Assembly: GCF_014529535.1 (NCBI RefSeq)
Contig: NW_023503584.1
Span: forward strand, 3,060,415 to 3,124,414
Length of the DNA: 64,000 nucleotides
DNA from: Bradysia coprophila
Lineage: Eukaryota; Arthropoda; Insecta; Diptera; Sciaridae
Direction of reading: 5' to 3'
Positions 24,336 through 35,900 of the stretch are shown piece after piece; the first letter of the stretch is position 1, and each line of letters starts with the position of its first letter. The translations under genes and the position numbers were made by a program. The notes beneath the pieces are model-generated. The model made no database searches. It saw nothing but the letters and a program-made list of their open reading frames with translations, and had not been told where the DNA came from.

Positions 24336-27300
24336 ATGGAAATGGAAACATTTGAGACTCCCTTCCCATACGGATTGATACAGGCAGACTATGGTGTGAT
24401 AGTCTTTCCAAATTCATACAGCGAATGGGACATCATTCGAATTAGCATTAGCATCCGCGAAGAGGCAAATTGGGCGGAAAAGATGAATGATCCGACTGTC
24501 GTCGCTAGATGGAAAGATGAAATAGCCAGCCCCATGAGTCAGAGCGAGAGGAAATTCGAATATGTTTTGGCCGAGCTGGGTAAAGTTGCGGAATGAGCGT
24601 TAATGAAATCAAGTTTTTAATTTGAAATTTCACGACAGGCCATTATTTGTCCATCAGAGACGGTTCAATTGAAGTCGCTGCTGTGGATGGCACATGGCAA
24701 TCAGATGCGTTAATCGATGATGCATTACGAAACGAGTTTATGGGAAGAGTCAGCATTTTAGAAAACATTCCGGATTCAAAGAAGGATTGGTGTCCAGGTT
24801 CAAACAATCAAGTGTTAGATTTGATCAATCCATCGCTGTTTTGTTTTGTTGCTGGAAGGGTGAGTTTTTGCACTAATAGAACCGAAGTTTAAAAAAATAA
24901 TAAACGCTTTTTCAGTCAAGAGTTACATTAGAACCAATGCCACCTTTTTGTGATGAGGTGAGTGTCTGATTTATTAGTTGTATTGTGTTAAATGACTTGG
25001 ATCTTGTGGAAACAAATGAAATTATTCCTGATTACGAAAATACTTCTTTATTCTCCGATGAGAAACGTAACAATTTAGATTACTGTGATCGAAAGTTCTA
25101 ATTGGGATCTGTAAATGTCGACAACCAACACTCCTCCTCATTTTCGTTTCCCAATAATCCGTCTTCTTTCCTCCTCCTTAAACTAATTATATTTATTTTG
25201 ATACTCCAAATCTTTTCATTGCGTACAATCCGTTTGAAGTTTTGTCCGCAAAGCCCATGATTCCGTTATTGTATCTCAATTTACCAATTGACTTGTTGAA
25301 TTCAACTTTATAGTTTCGATCGGTTAATTTGGAAACAGACAGCACGCTTCCAGTCAATGATGACACATGCAGAACGTTATCTAATGTCTACAATCCATAA
25401 TTGTCTTTCTTCTTCTTATTCTTCTTTTTCAGCCTGTTTCTATCCACTGCTAGATGTAGGCCTCTCCAACTTCTTTCGATTTTGTACGATCCATTGCCAT
25501 TTGCTGCCAGTTTGTACCTGCAATATTCTTAATTCCGTTTGTCCATCTCTCCGGTGGTCTACCTATAGCTCGTCTTTTATATGGTCGCCAGTTCATGATC
25601 TTTTTGGTCCCACGTCCGTCTGTCCTTCTTGCAATATGTCCCGCCGAGCTCCATTTCAGAGATGCTATTCTTTCCATGACATCAACGACCCTGGTCTGTT
25701 GTCGAATCCATTGATTCGTCATTCTGTCTCTGAGTGTTATTCCAAGCATACTCCGTTCCATGGCTCTTTGTGTCACTCTCAATTTATCTTCGGATGCTTT
25801 CGTTAAAGTTAACGTTTCCGCTCCATAAGTGAGCACTGGAAGGACACAAGTGTCGAAAACTTTGCGTTTCAGACTATTATTCATTTTGCTTTTGAAAATT
25901 AGTCTGAGTTTTCCGAACGCTGCCTATGCAAGACCAATCCTACGTCTTATTTCTGCAGTTTGGTTGTACAGACCTAACTTCAGTTTATGTCCTAGATATA
26001 CATAGCTGTCGACTCGTTCAATGACAGTGTCACCAATTTTGATCTCCCTATCGTCCTCGATGTTGGTCATGACTTTTGTTTTCGATAAGTTCATCTTGAG
26101 GCCAACTTTGCTTGCCTCTTCACTTAACTGTTGTAGCATAAGCTGAGCCTGACCTAGATTCGCTGCTATCGGTACAATGTCATCAGCGAAGCGGAGATTG
26201 CTCAGGTACTCTCCATTTATCTTTATTCCCATTTTACTCCAGTTTAACTTCCTAAAAACACTCTCGGTACAATGTCATCAGCGAAGCGGAGATTGCTCAG
26301 GTACTCTCCATTTATCTTTATTCCCATTTTACTCCAGTTTAACTTCCTAAAAACACTCTGCAGAATCGCCGTGAATAATTTCGGTGAAATGGTGTCACCC
26401 TGCCTTACACCTCGGCCAATTCTGAATTTTTCCGTGCTCTTATGAAGTTTTATACATGAAGTAGCATTTTTGTACACATATCGAATTGTGTTGGAGTACC
26501 TTGAGTCTACTATACATTCGTCTAATGCGTCCAATATCGACCATGTTTCCACTGAATCAAAAGCTTTTTCGAAGTCTATGAATAGCAAGACTATGTCGAT
26601 GTTGTATTCACGACACTTCTCAATAAGCGTTCTCATCACCTGCAAATGGTCGTTTGTGCTGAAACCAGATCTGAAAGCAGCTTGTTCAACAGGTTGGTAG
26701 AAGTCGAACTTGTTAGTGTTCCTCTTCGTAATGATTTTCATAAACAACTTGTAGAGTGTTGACAATAGGCTTATGGGTCGGTAATTTTCCAGCTTTGTTA
26801 TGTCTCCTTTTTTATGCAGCAATGTAATTACCACATTTTTGCAGGCTTCTGGTACTTCTTCCCATTGGAGACATTGATTAAACAAAGCCGTGATTGCCTT
26901 TAATAAGGTGTCTTTAACGTCGATTTGTGCAACGTTGGCTACTGCTCCCTCTTCTTTGTCTCCGCCGTTTTGTTTGTGCTTAACATTTTCGTTCTGTGTA
27001 TCACTTTCTGCAAGAATTTCTTGAACTGATGACAATACGGTTTGATATGTCCAGGTTTCTTGCAGAAATGACATAAATTGTTCTTGTCAATTGTTGAGCT
27101 TGATGAAACCATTGCAGTGCCGAACTCGTTGGAATTTTCGAGGCGTTCTGACATACCACTTCGTGCCATTTTCAAACGAATTTCAGAATCGACTTCATTT
27201 CAGGGAAAGTTTCAGGGGCAAACTTAACTGATCCTCATCACCGGCTTCTTTGCGTGATTGATTCATCGATCTCTGTCACGCCATGAGTATCTCGTCCGGA

Positions 27301-29506
27301 AGAGCCGACTCGACTAATGGGTAGAGCATCGCGGCGTACTTATCTATTGTAACTTCGAGTGATTCTAGTGCTCTTAGTTGGGTTTGCAATTTATCCTGAT
27401 AATGTCGATGTTAACGACCAACTTTAATAATTCTCGCACACACATCTATGAAAAACTTACCGTTTCCGAATCGAGATTTCATGTATTCGATCGCTTTAGG
27501 ATAATTTTCGCTGGTCGACGGAAAGCTCATAACGACATTATGAGCTGGTGGATTTGCCGCAGTCGCTTGGATGAGATTGAAATTTGTGTTCCGCCGACAA
27601 TATTTTATCATCATCAATTCCTTTGAACTGGCTCCACCATCCCAACCATTCTATTGGAGCATCGCTGAATTTTTGAAGTTCTATTTTCGGGAGCTGATAC
27701 TTTGACCGAATTTCCTGAGTAGGTGTACGAACTCCGTCATCTACTTCACGTCCCGCATTGTTACCGTATTCATCTTTATCAATCAATTCTTCCACCACAA
27801 AGTTCATATCGCCAAACTTGTCTCTGTATTCAAGTATCGAATTGAATTCTTCGGTGAATTCTTCCTCAAATGTGTCTTTTTCCAATAGATCAGATTGAAT
27901 TTCTTCATCAGCCTTTTCCAATAATGAAAAACGATCGCTTAGTTTTGCTTGCAATCGCTTTAATACTAGCTGGTCGACCTCCGGTTGACTAACTTCGTTT
28001 TTCGATTCATTTCGAATGCGCTTAAAAGCTGCTCCTATGGGTGCTCGTTTCGCCTTCAATGACGCCATATCTTTTATGTTCACTGTGCCTGGGCCATATA
28101 ACCTGTTAAATGACCAGGATCTTGTGGAAGCAAATGATTTTATTCCTGATTACGAAAATACTTCTTTATTCTCTGATGAATATGAACAGAATGAGAAACG
28201 TAAGAATTTAGATTAATGTGATCGAAAGTTCTAATTGGGATCTGTAAATGTGGACAACCAACATATTGCCCCTTTGAATGGAAAATTTAATCAAATGAAT
28301 TTGGTTTTTCTACAGAAACTACTGCAATTCGCTGATGACGACAAATTTATGTCTTTGGATGATGGATCAAAATTTGCTCTCAAACCAACGGCATCCCTAC
28401 CCACATCATCGGCGAAATTCCAATGGTTACCAGCCGAGTTTCATGTTGACGAGTCAGGAGAAGTGAAAATCACTTCCTACATAAACAATTTACACCCCGA
28501 ATGCCATCCGACACTGTACCGATGCATCGAGAAAATATTCGAAAAATTTGTGCCGATGTTCAACAAAGTGCTGACCGACTTAAGAAATCCTCGGAAAAAT
28601 CGAATCAAGACCGATTTTTACGAAAATTTCGACTTTGGAGTAGAGAGAGAAGGTCAAGATGCGACGCAACCGATAAAAATACACAGTTTTGAATCACCAC
28701 CGCCTCCCAAAAAAATTGTTAAATTAAACGGAAGAGATCTGCAAGTCATTGTTAAGCTTGCCAACATTCATCTTACTCCTGATCGGCCAGAATATCCAGG
28801 TAACTCAGTTGTGTGTTACGGGGGAGGGGAACAATGACAAAAAATCATTTCTGACCATAGGCGGTTCATGGCACGTCGAAGGAATGGCTAATGAAAGGAT
28901 TGTCGCATCGGGAGTCTATTACTATTCATCGAATAACATAACCGAATCTCGCTTGAATTTCCGACATGCCGTCCAGGATAATTACTATGATCGGAACGAT
29001 CACGGACGAGTTTTCCAAGGACAATACCAGGTTATTGGTTCGATTATTACAAAAGAGGGCCGGTGCATTGCTTTTCCGAACACTTTGCAACATCAGGTGA
29101 CTCCATTTAAGGTACGCAATACAATGTAGCAAATTGTTTCAGAGTGGATTCACGGCGCTATAAAATTTTCAATTTCCTCCTTTTATCGATGAACTAGCTT
29201 GAAGACCCAACCCGTGATGGTCACCGAAAGTTTCTGGTGTTCTACTTAGTCGATCCTTCGGTAAAAATACTGTCAACGTCACAAGTGCCTCCGCAACAAA
29301 AAGCTTGGTACAAGCTAAGAATTGAGAGCAAAAAAGTTGATTTTCCTATTGAGCTGGTTCGCAGAATTGTTGATTACATGGAATGGCCGATGTCACTGGT
29401 AGAAGCCAAGCGACACAGAGATGAATTGATAAACGAAAGGAACGAATTTGCCAAAAAACCAATCCAGGAATATTTTGCGCGTCCATACTATCAACCTGAT
29501 CCATAA
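24336..29506 (+). CDS. DUF4246 protein, possible Fe(II)-dependent oxygenase fold, six exons
   Basis: Exons 24336-24579, 24639-24859, 24916-24957, 28316-28799, 28861-29111 and 29198-29506 splice in frame at GT/AG sites to about 516 residues without a stop. Family landmarks run in order: DPTVVARWKDEI, VAAVDGTWQSD, GSNNQVLDLINPSLFCFV, FQWLPAEFHVDESG, ITSYINNLHPE, VIVKLANIHLTPDRPEYPGG, SWHVEGMANERIVASGVYYY, EGRCIAFPN, QHQVTPF and RKFLVFYLVDP. The family is known to me mainly from fungi and its function is undescribed. HxE in WHVEG, a later H in QHQVTPF and R in GHRKF recall an iron/2-oxoglutarate dioxygenase site; that is inference. There is no signal peptide. Intron 3 is swollen to 3.36 kb by mobile elements. 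A decayed copy follows downstream. Confidence 0.8.
25400..26990 (-). mobile_element. 5'-truncated RTE-type LINE inserted in the LTR element
   Basis: The minus strand codes a reverse transcriptase with the ordered motifs LLHKKGD, NYRPISLLSTLYKLFMKII, LLFIDFEKAFDSVE, GVRQGDTISPKLF and FADDIV, then the C-terminal block common in RTE-like insect elements (YGAETLTLTK, GRPPERW, AGTNWQQMAMDR). The endonuclease domain is absent, so it is 5' truncated. A 95-bp tandem duplication (26169-26263 and 26264-26358) interrupts the coding frame around FADD; since 95 is not a multiple of three, the copy is dead. A short AAG/AAT-rich tail near 25410-25430 marks the 3' end. Confidence 0.8.
26169..26358 (-). repeat. 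95-bp direct tandem duplication inside the LINE
   Basis: Two copies of a 95-bp segment starting TCGGTACAATGTCATCAGCG are nearly identical, so the duplication is young relative to the LINE. It could also be a local assembly artefact; read depth would tell. Confidence 0.8.
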
Positions 29507-29509
29507 AAA

Positions 29510-30690
29510 CGAGAACGAGAATATGGAGCTTTAGGGCAGAATTCAATTCAAACTCGTAGCGTACTCGTCTCAACGAGCCAAAGTGCATTTTTTATTAGGA
29601 ATAAATGACGAAATTATCAATTGAAGCTCGTATTTAACTGTCTCAACGCACCAATTTGGTCATTTGAATATAGTGCGTTACAAAAAACAACGTTAGCACC
29701 TATGAAGGAAGTGGAATTTAGTCGAGCGGATCCGCAACTAATACTTAAAACGAACGGTGGGGAAAGAATTTTTTTAAATATCTAGGCAAGTACAGTCCAG
29801 GTGGTTTTACTTGAGTGAGTGTTTCAATTTTAAGACATATTCAAGATTGAAAGTTAGACATTTGTATAGAAAAGGCAAGTGGTTCAGTTCAACGAGGAAT
29901 TGATACAAAAAATGTCCTTCTATGGAGTCCCTCATCAGTCGTTATATTTCAGCAAAGTGTAATTGAGACTCTACTGCTCTTCTGCTCAACGAAACTTTAT
30001 TCCAATTTGATCGTGTTCTTTAACTGAAAATGGGCGAATTGCGCTTCATTTCAATATCATCGGACCACTTAACCCCACTGAAATCCGTTATTATGCGGCA
30101 TAAGAATCAAATCAAATCAATACAAGTCAGGCAAGTGTTTGTTTATCGTCTTCAACAGAAATTTTGTTTATGAATTTTAGCCGGATGTATTGTAGGAATT
30201 GATCAGTAAGAGTACTATTTACTGATCACATTCAGAGCAACTTCAAAATTTAAAGTAAATCCTATTTTCGAACAGATTCAGTAGGTGTGACTGTTATATG
30301 CACATACTCAGCCTTTTACTTATTCGGACATTTGTACAAGACTGGAACGTGACGCGAAGATGTGATTATTGTAGTTAATATTAGTAGTTGAATGTTCGTG
30401 GCACATCCGTGAACCAAAATTTCAGATTTCGATTTAATTTCATTCTTTACGGATTACGATTCTAATAGTATCAGTTCCAGTACTTTAACTAGCCGTTAGT
30501 CTTAAGATAATATTAGTAGATGCACCCCCTAGACACTTCGACAAAAAAACATATGTGAATAGAGTGAATAGGGTCACACCCGTGAGTAGATGTTACTTTT
30601 AGTATACTTATACAAAGCTCACAGGACAAGAATGTCGAATGACCTTACATAGCAAAACCATTCGATTTAGCCAAATCGGTGGGAAAGGAT
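29510..30690. other. Intergenic DNA between the two DUF4246 copies
   Basis: No coding signal was recognised. The sequence is moderately AT-rich, and no repeat end could be placed. Confidence 0.4.
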
Positions 30691-30699
30691 GAATGATCG

Positions 30700-32400
30700 T
30701 TACAATCGTCGCTAAGTGAAACTCAAAAAAGCGACAAGAAATTCGATTATGTTTCGGCCGAGCTGGTAAACTTGCGGAACAAATGAGAAAAGTTTCCAAT
30801 TTCAAATTTCAAGGCGCTTTTGTGGATTTCGACAGTAAATTAAAGGACGAATTTGTCGAATTTTTCTACAGCGGTAATTAAAAAAAATAGTAACAAACAA
30901 ATAACGTTCCAGACTAGGGTTCTATCGAAGCCAATACCATATTTTTTGTGCCATGATCACTTGATGTAGGCGCCTAATGTCTCTTTACTGGCATTTGGAA
31001 GCTTTACTTGATAGATACAATGAACTTTCTATCTTTAGACAGCGGTTAAATTTGGCACTTGAACCACGTACTACTTGATCGACGTCTCAACATTCGATTA
31101 TTACGATTGTCGTAATACGACACTTTTGAATATGAAGGGAAGATGATGTTGAGATTATTATAAAATTTCCATATTTTCCACCACTTGCGGCTCCCAAGAA
31201 AATTGTTTAATTGAACATTAGGAGGGATTCTTCTGATTTCGACTGACCGAAATCGGCGCTATTTTTTCCGGAACTCTTTTATATGTGCCAAGTTAGGCAT
31301 TGGTGCCTAGGCCCCAAAACCAGTCTCAGATATTTTTAATCTTCCATCTCTGGCTGGTTGTAAGCGGCCAAAGGTCGAAAAATGCATTAGTGAGGTCAAA
31401 GCTCTCGTCAAAGTTCCCCGAGGTTCCATCGATTCTGAGAAATTTTCCGGAGATCATATTTTCGGCAGTTTATCATCAATTTTTTTTAATGGAATATTTG
31501 CCCCGAGAGTACTCGACCTCAGCTTTCCAATGAACCCTCTCCACCTTACGAAAACCAAATATCCGGACAACGAATTTTTCGACTTTTGGCAGCTAACAAC
31601 CAGCCAGGGATAGAAGATTAAAAATATCTGAGCATCTAAAAAGTCCAGGAAAAAATAGCGTCGATTTCGGGCAGTCGAAATTCAAAAGAATCCATCTAGT
31701 TAAGCTTACCAAAATTAAAATCCTGGTGTACTGGTTACATGGGAAAAGAATATTGAAAATAATCTAAAATCAGGCGGTTCATGTACTACAATAGTAGGAT
31801 TTTTACATCAGGAATCTATAACTGTTCAAGTAAGATAACGGAATCTCGATTGAATTTCCAGCAGGCTAATTTGCCACCTATATTTGAAGATTATGATGGC
31901 GAAAGAGTTGAATTACTTTATAATCTGCGTAGTGGTGGAGCCCTGAATCAGTTTCGTGGCTCAATCATTACTGAAGAATGCCGATGTATTGTTTTTTCGA
32001 ACAATTTACAACACCAGGTGCTCCCGTTTAAGGTATTAAAATGAATGGTAATAAACAAACGTTATTAGTTCTTGGTTGAGACATTGCACAGTGCTATGTT
32101 TGAGCGGTAAAAAAATTCAATTTACCAATATCTCCGTTCAATAGGTACCAATTTTATGAAAATAATGGTCGAGTGCCATAAAATATTAGTAAATGGAAGA
32201 TATCTAGTGGTAATTACAGAAATAATTACACTCGAATATAATTTCTCGTATTAAAATTTACGAACTGGCTAGAAGACTCAACCTATGACGGTCATCGAAA
32301 GATTCTAGTGTTCTTGTTGAAATACGCAACAACAAGCATGGTTTAAGGAAGACTTTGATAAGCCAAGAGACACAGAGATGAAATGATGAGCGAAAGGAGA
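30700..32400 (+). pseudogene. Decayed tandem copy of the DUF4246 gene
   Basis: Scattered blocks follow the exon order of the intact gene. 30725-30780 matches the end of exon 1 (EFDYV-AEL). 30912-30960 resembles the start of exon 3. 31175-31215 matches the PPPPKKIV region. About 31780-32040 matches exon 5, with ITESRLNFQQA, GSIITEECRC and FSNNLQHQVLPFK. 32270-32400 matches exon 6 (PQQQAW-like and AKRHRDE-like). The blocks contain stops and shifts, the WHVEG core is damaged, and a palindromic MITE splits the copy at 31222-31693. The shared exon order shows a tandem DNA duplication of the whole gene, followed by loss. Confidence 0.75.
31222..31693. repeat. Palindromic MITE-like element, about 470 bp, inside the DUF4246 pseudogene
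   Basis: The left end (GGATTCTTCTGATTTCGACTG) and right end (CAGTCGAAATTCAAAAGAATCC) are inverted copies. Further inverted pairs run inward: ATAGCG with its complement, AGATATTTTTAATCTTCCAT against its complement near 31605-31635, and GGCTGGTTGT against ACAACCAGCC. The element interrupts sequence homologous to the intact gene between KKIVKLNGR and VKLANIHLT, so it arrived after the duplication. Confidence 0.65.
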
Positions 32401-32769
32401 CATTTTATCTGAGAATCTAACGCACAATTTTCTTCAGACATCCAATCAGTCTCTGCGATCACTAAAATTGTGATGAAAAGATAAATCCAAAAGCCACAAT
32501 GTACTCAGTTGTACACGTACTGTAAATAACATAAAGAATTTTAAATTTCCTTTAATTTCATATTGAATAAAGAAACGATTTTCGAACTACCTAACAGATC
32601 GAACATTTTCAATTTTGCATGTGAACAGAAATTGCCTACGTTATCTGCGGATGTTAATGATCTGATCTCGAAACTGCCGTCACAGACAGTAATAATTAGG
32701 AGATAAAAATTGATTGTGTTTCATGATCAATAAGTTTTAATTGGAAGCCTTGCAACAAATTAGCAAAAT

Positions 32770-32963
32770 CAGCATTGATAAGAGAACACACTCCGCTTAT
32801 GTCCAGCGTTTCATAAACACACATTCAAGTTACGTTTATTCACGCTTTTTATGAATGATAAGATTTCATAGAATCATCAAAAATCGACTATAAAAGCTCC
32901 GATTTGATCAATGATCGGCACACACTACTTCTGTGTCCAGTTGAGTATCTATCAATAGAGAAC
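32770..32963 (+). promoter_or_regulatory. Vitellogenin promoter region
   Basis: A TATAAAAG box at about 32890 lies some 75 bp upstream of the vitellogenin ATG, leaving room for a short 5' UTR. GATAAG motifs at about 32777 and 32857 suit the GATA factors that activate yolk genes in the insect fat body. The GATA link is from family knowledge and was not tested here. Confidence 0.6.
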
Positions 32964-35900
32964 ATGAATTGGACTCCACTATTGACTTTAGTTTTGGGTG
33001 AGTGCTTATTTTCTGCCGATTAATCACTCCAACAAAAGTAAATGTTAAAATTCGAGTGTAACTAATTCAACTCTTATCTTTCCCGAATAGTTGGCCTTGT
33101 CGCCGGAGAAGGTGCATGGAAGCAAAACCAAGAGTACAGATACAAGTTGAAGACCAGAACTTTAACTGCATTGCCAGAATTGAACAACCAATGGGTCGGT
33201 ATTGTTACCAAAGCCCGTTTGTACATTCGTCCACAATCCGACAATCTTTTGATCGGTAAAGTCGCTCAAGCCGAATTTGCCGAAATCCACCAACAACTTC
33301 CTCAAGGATGGGACTCTGATTTGGATGACAAGCAATTGGCCTACCGTAACTGGCCATTGAGCGAGAAACCATTTGAAATTCATTTGAAAAATGGAGCCAT
33401 CCGCTCATTGTCTGTCGACCGTACCATGACCAACGATGAAATCAATCAATTGAAAGCCATCGTCAGTCAATTGCAAGTCGATACCAATGCCCAAAACGAA
33501 ATCAAGTGCAAACACAACCAATTGCCAGAAAAAGACGGCAACAATGCTGTTTACAAGACAATGGAACCAACTGTTACTGGAAAGTGCGAAACCATCTACG
33601 ATATTTCACCTCTACCAGAATATTTGACTCAATCCCACCGTGACTGGGTAAGTTGACTGGACAAACAAGACTGTCGAGAGCTCTTGAGGACTAATTTATA
33701 TTTTCCTCTACCAGGTTCCTATGCCACAATTGAAAGGAACAGGTGAATTCATCGACATCGTCAAGACCAACAACTACAGCAACTGTGATGAACGTATCGG
33801 TTACCACTTTGGAATTACTGGCCAAAGCGACTTCAAACCAAACACCAACCAAATGGGTGAAGCTTTGTCCCGTTCAGAAGTTAGCCGCATCATTGTCAGT
33901 GGATCATTGAAACAGTACACCATCCAATCGTCTGTAACAACCAACAAAGTTGCTGTCAGTCCAGCATTGTACGATGCTCAAGCAGCAATGACTGTGGCTT
34001 ACGTCAATGTTACTTTGGACTCCATTGAGGAAACATCCACTCACCCACAAATTCCAGCTGGTAACCTTTTGGATATCGGCAATTTGGTCTATACTTACAA
34101 CTTGCCATCTGATTCGCAAAACCATGCTCGTCCAATGAACGACACATCCGATTCGTCAAGTTCATCGAGCTCATCCAGCAGCTCTTCTTCGTCATCGTCC
34201 TCATCGTCTTCGTCATCGTCCGAATTTGGTTCCAAATCCGATTCGTCTAGCAGCAGCGAGTCCAACGATTCATCAAGCGATTCGTCCGACTCAAACTCAA
34301 ACAGCTTAGAGAGCCAAAAGAACCAAAAGAGACAAGAGAAATTGTACAAACAAAATGAAAAGAAATCTCGTTCACGACGAAGCATCTTAGACAACGACAA
34401 GAACAAGAAACGCCAAGAACAAGCCCAAGCTCTCAACCAAGACGATTCGTCTTCGTCGTCCAGCTCATCCAGCTCAAGTTCTTCCAGTACCGATTCTTTG
34501 TCCAACCCAGATGATTCCAGCTCATCCTCTTCCTCATCCTCATCGTCGTCTTCTTCGTCTTCTTCGTCCAGCAGCAGTGACTATTCATCAGATTCGTCTA
34601 GCTCAAGCTCCAGCTCAAGCTCTCAATCAATTGACAGCAGCGAAGAATACTATCAACCAAAACCAAACATGAAAGACGCTCCAGAAACACCATTGTTGCC
34701 AATGTTCGTTGGTTACAAAGGAAACTCCATTCAAAATTACAAACAAATCAACGTTGTTGTTGAAGCCGAAAAGATGGCAATGGAAATCGGACAAGACCTT
34801 CAAAATCCCAACAAAATCGCCGCTTCAAACACTTTGGAGAAATACGTCATCTTGACTCGCTTGTTGCGCACAATGAACGCTAAACAATTCAATGAAGTCT
34901 ACCGTCAATTGTATGCACCAGAAGAAGAAACTGATTTCTACAGCAGCAAGTCAAGTGTACGCAACGCAGCATGGAAAGCATTCAGAGATGCTGCTGCCGA
35001 AGCTGGCACTCCAGCATCTGCCAACCAAGTCATGGAATGGGTTGAAGAGAAGAAGGTTAAGGGAGAAGAAGCTGCACAACTTATTGCCAATATGGGAAAA
35101 TCGATCCGATTCCCCACTGAACAATTAATGCAACGTTTCTTCGTAAGTATCATTTAGAAGCACGGTCGATGCGAACAAGCCTAATTTTTCTAATTTTTGC
35201 AGCACTTTGCAACCAACGCTCAAGTCCAAAAGCAACAAAATGTTAACACAACCGCTTTGATCTCACTCACTGAATTCTTGAACAACGCTCAAGTCAACAA
35301 TGAATCCGCTTACAACTATTATCCAGTTCACAGCTTCGGACGTTTGGCTAACCGTCATTACGAAATCGTTACCAAGAATGTCATTCCATACTTGGCCAAG
35401 GAACTCAAACAAGCAGTTAAAGATGAAGACAGCCACAAAATCCAAGTCTACGTACGCGCTTTGGGAAACCTCGGTCATCCACAAATTTTGGCCGTTTTCG
35501 AAACCTATCTCGAAGGTAAAATTCAAGTTACCCCATTCCAACGCTTGGCTATGGTTGTAGCTATGGATAAACTTGCCCAAAACAACCCACGATTGGCTCG
35601 CTCGGTTCTCTTCAAAATCTACCAAAACGTTGGTGAAGCTCATCCAGTTCGTTGCGCTGCTGTATTCCAATTGATGCGTGCTGCCCCAACCACTTTGATC
35701 CTTCAACGTATGGCTGAATTCACAAACCAAGATCCCAGCACACACGTAAACTCTGCTGTTAAATCCGCCATCAAGAGCGCTGCCCGTTTGACTCAACCCG
35801 AAAACCAAGAATTGGCCAAGAATGCTATTGCTGCTGAAAAATTCTTGAACGAAGATGTTGATGGTATCCAATACTCTCGCTCGTACTTACGCGATTATGC

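Larger units (their letters stand above)
24981..28268 (-). mobile_element. Broken LTR retroelement in intron 3 of the DUF4246 gene
   Basis: Two direct repeats, 24986-25130 (145 bp) and 28104-28263 (160 bp), begin TGTT and end AACA on the minus strand and are flanked by the 5-bp duplication TATTG. A purine-rich tract adjoins the left repeat on the minus strand, as expected beside a 3' LTR. The interior has a gag-like region of BEL/Pao (DUF1759) character at about 27.2-28.1 kb, a CCHC zinc-knuckle region near 27.1 kb, and near 25.2-25.4 kb a stretch resembling the Copia GAG-pre-integrase region. An RTE-type LINE sits in the middle. The LTRs differ at roughly 6-8% of positions plus one 15-bp gap, so the insertion is not very recent. 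It is a fossil with several breaks and most of pol missing. Confidence 0.75.
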
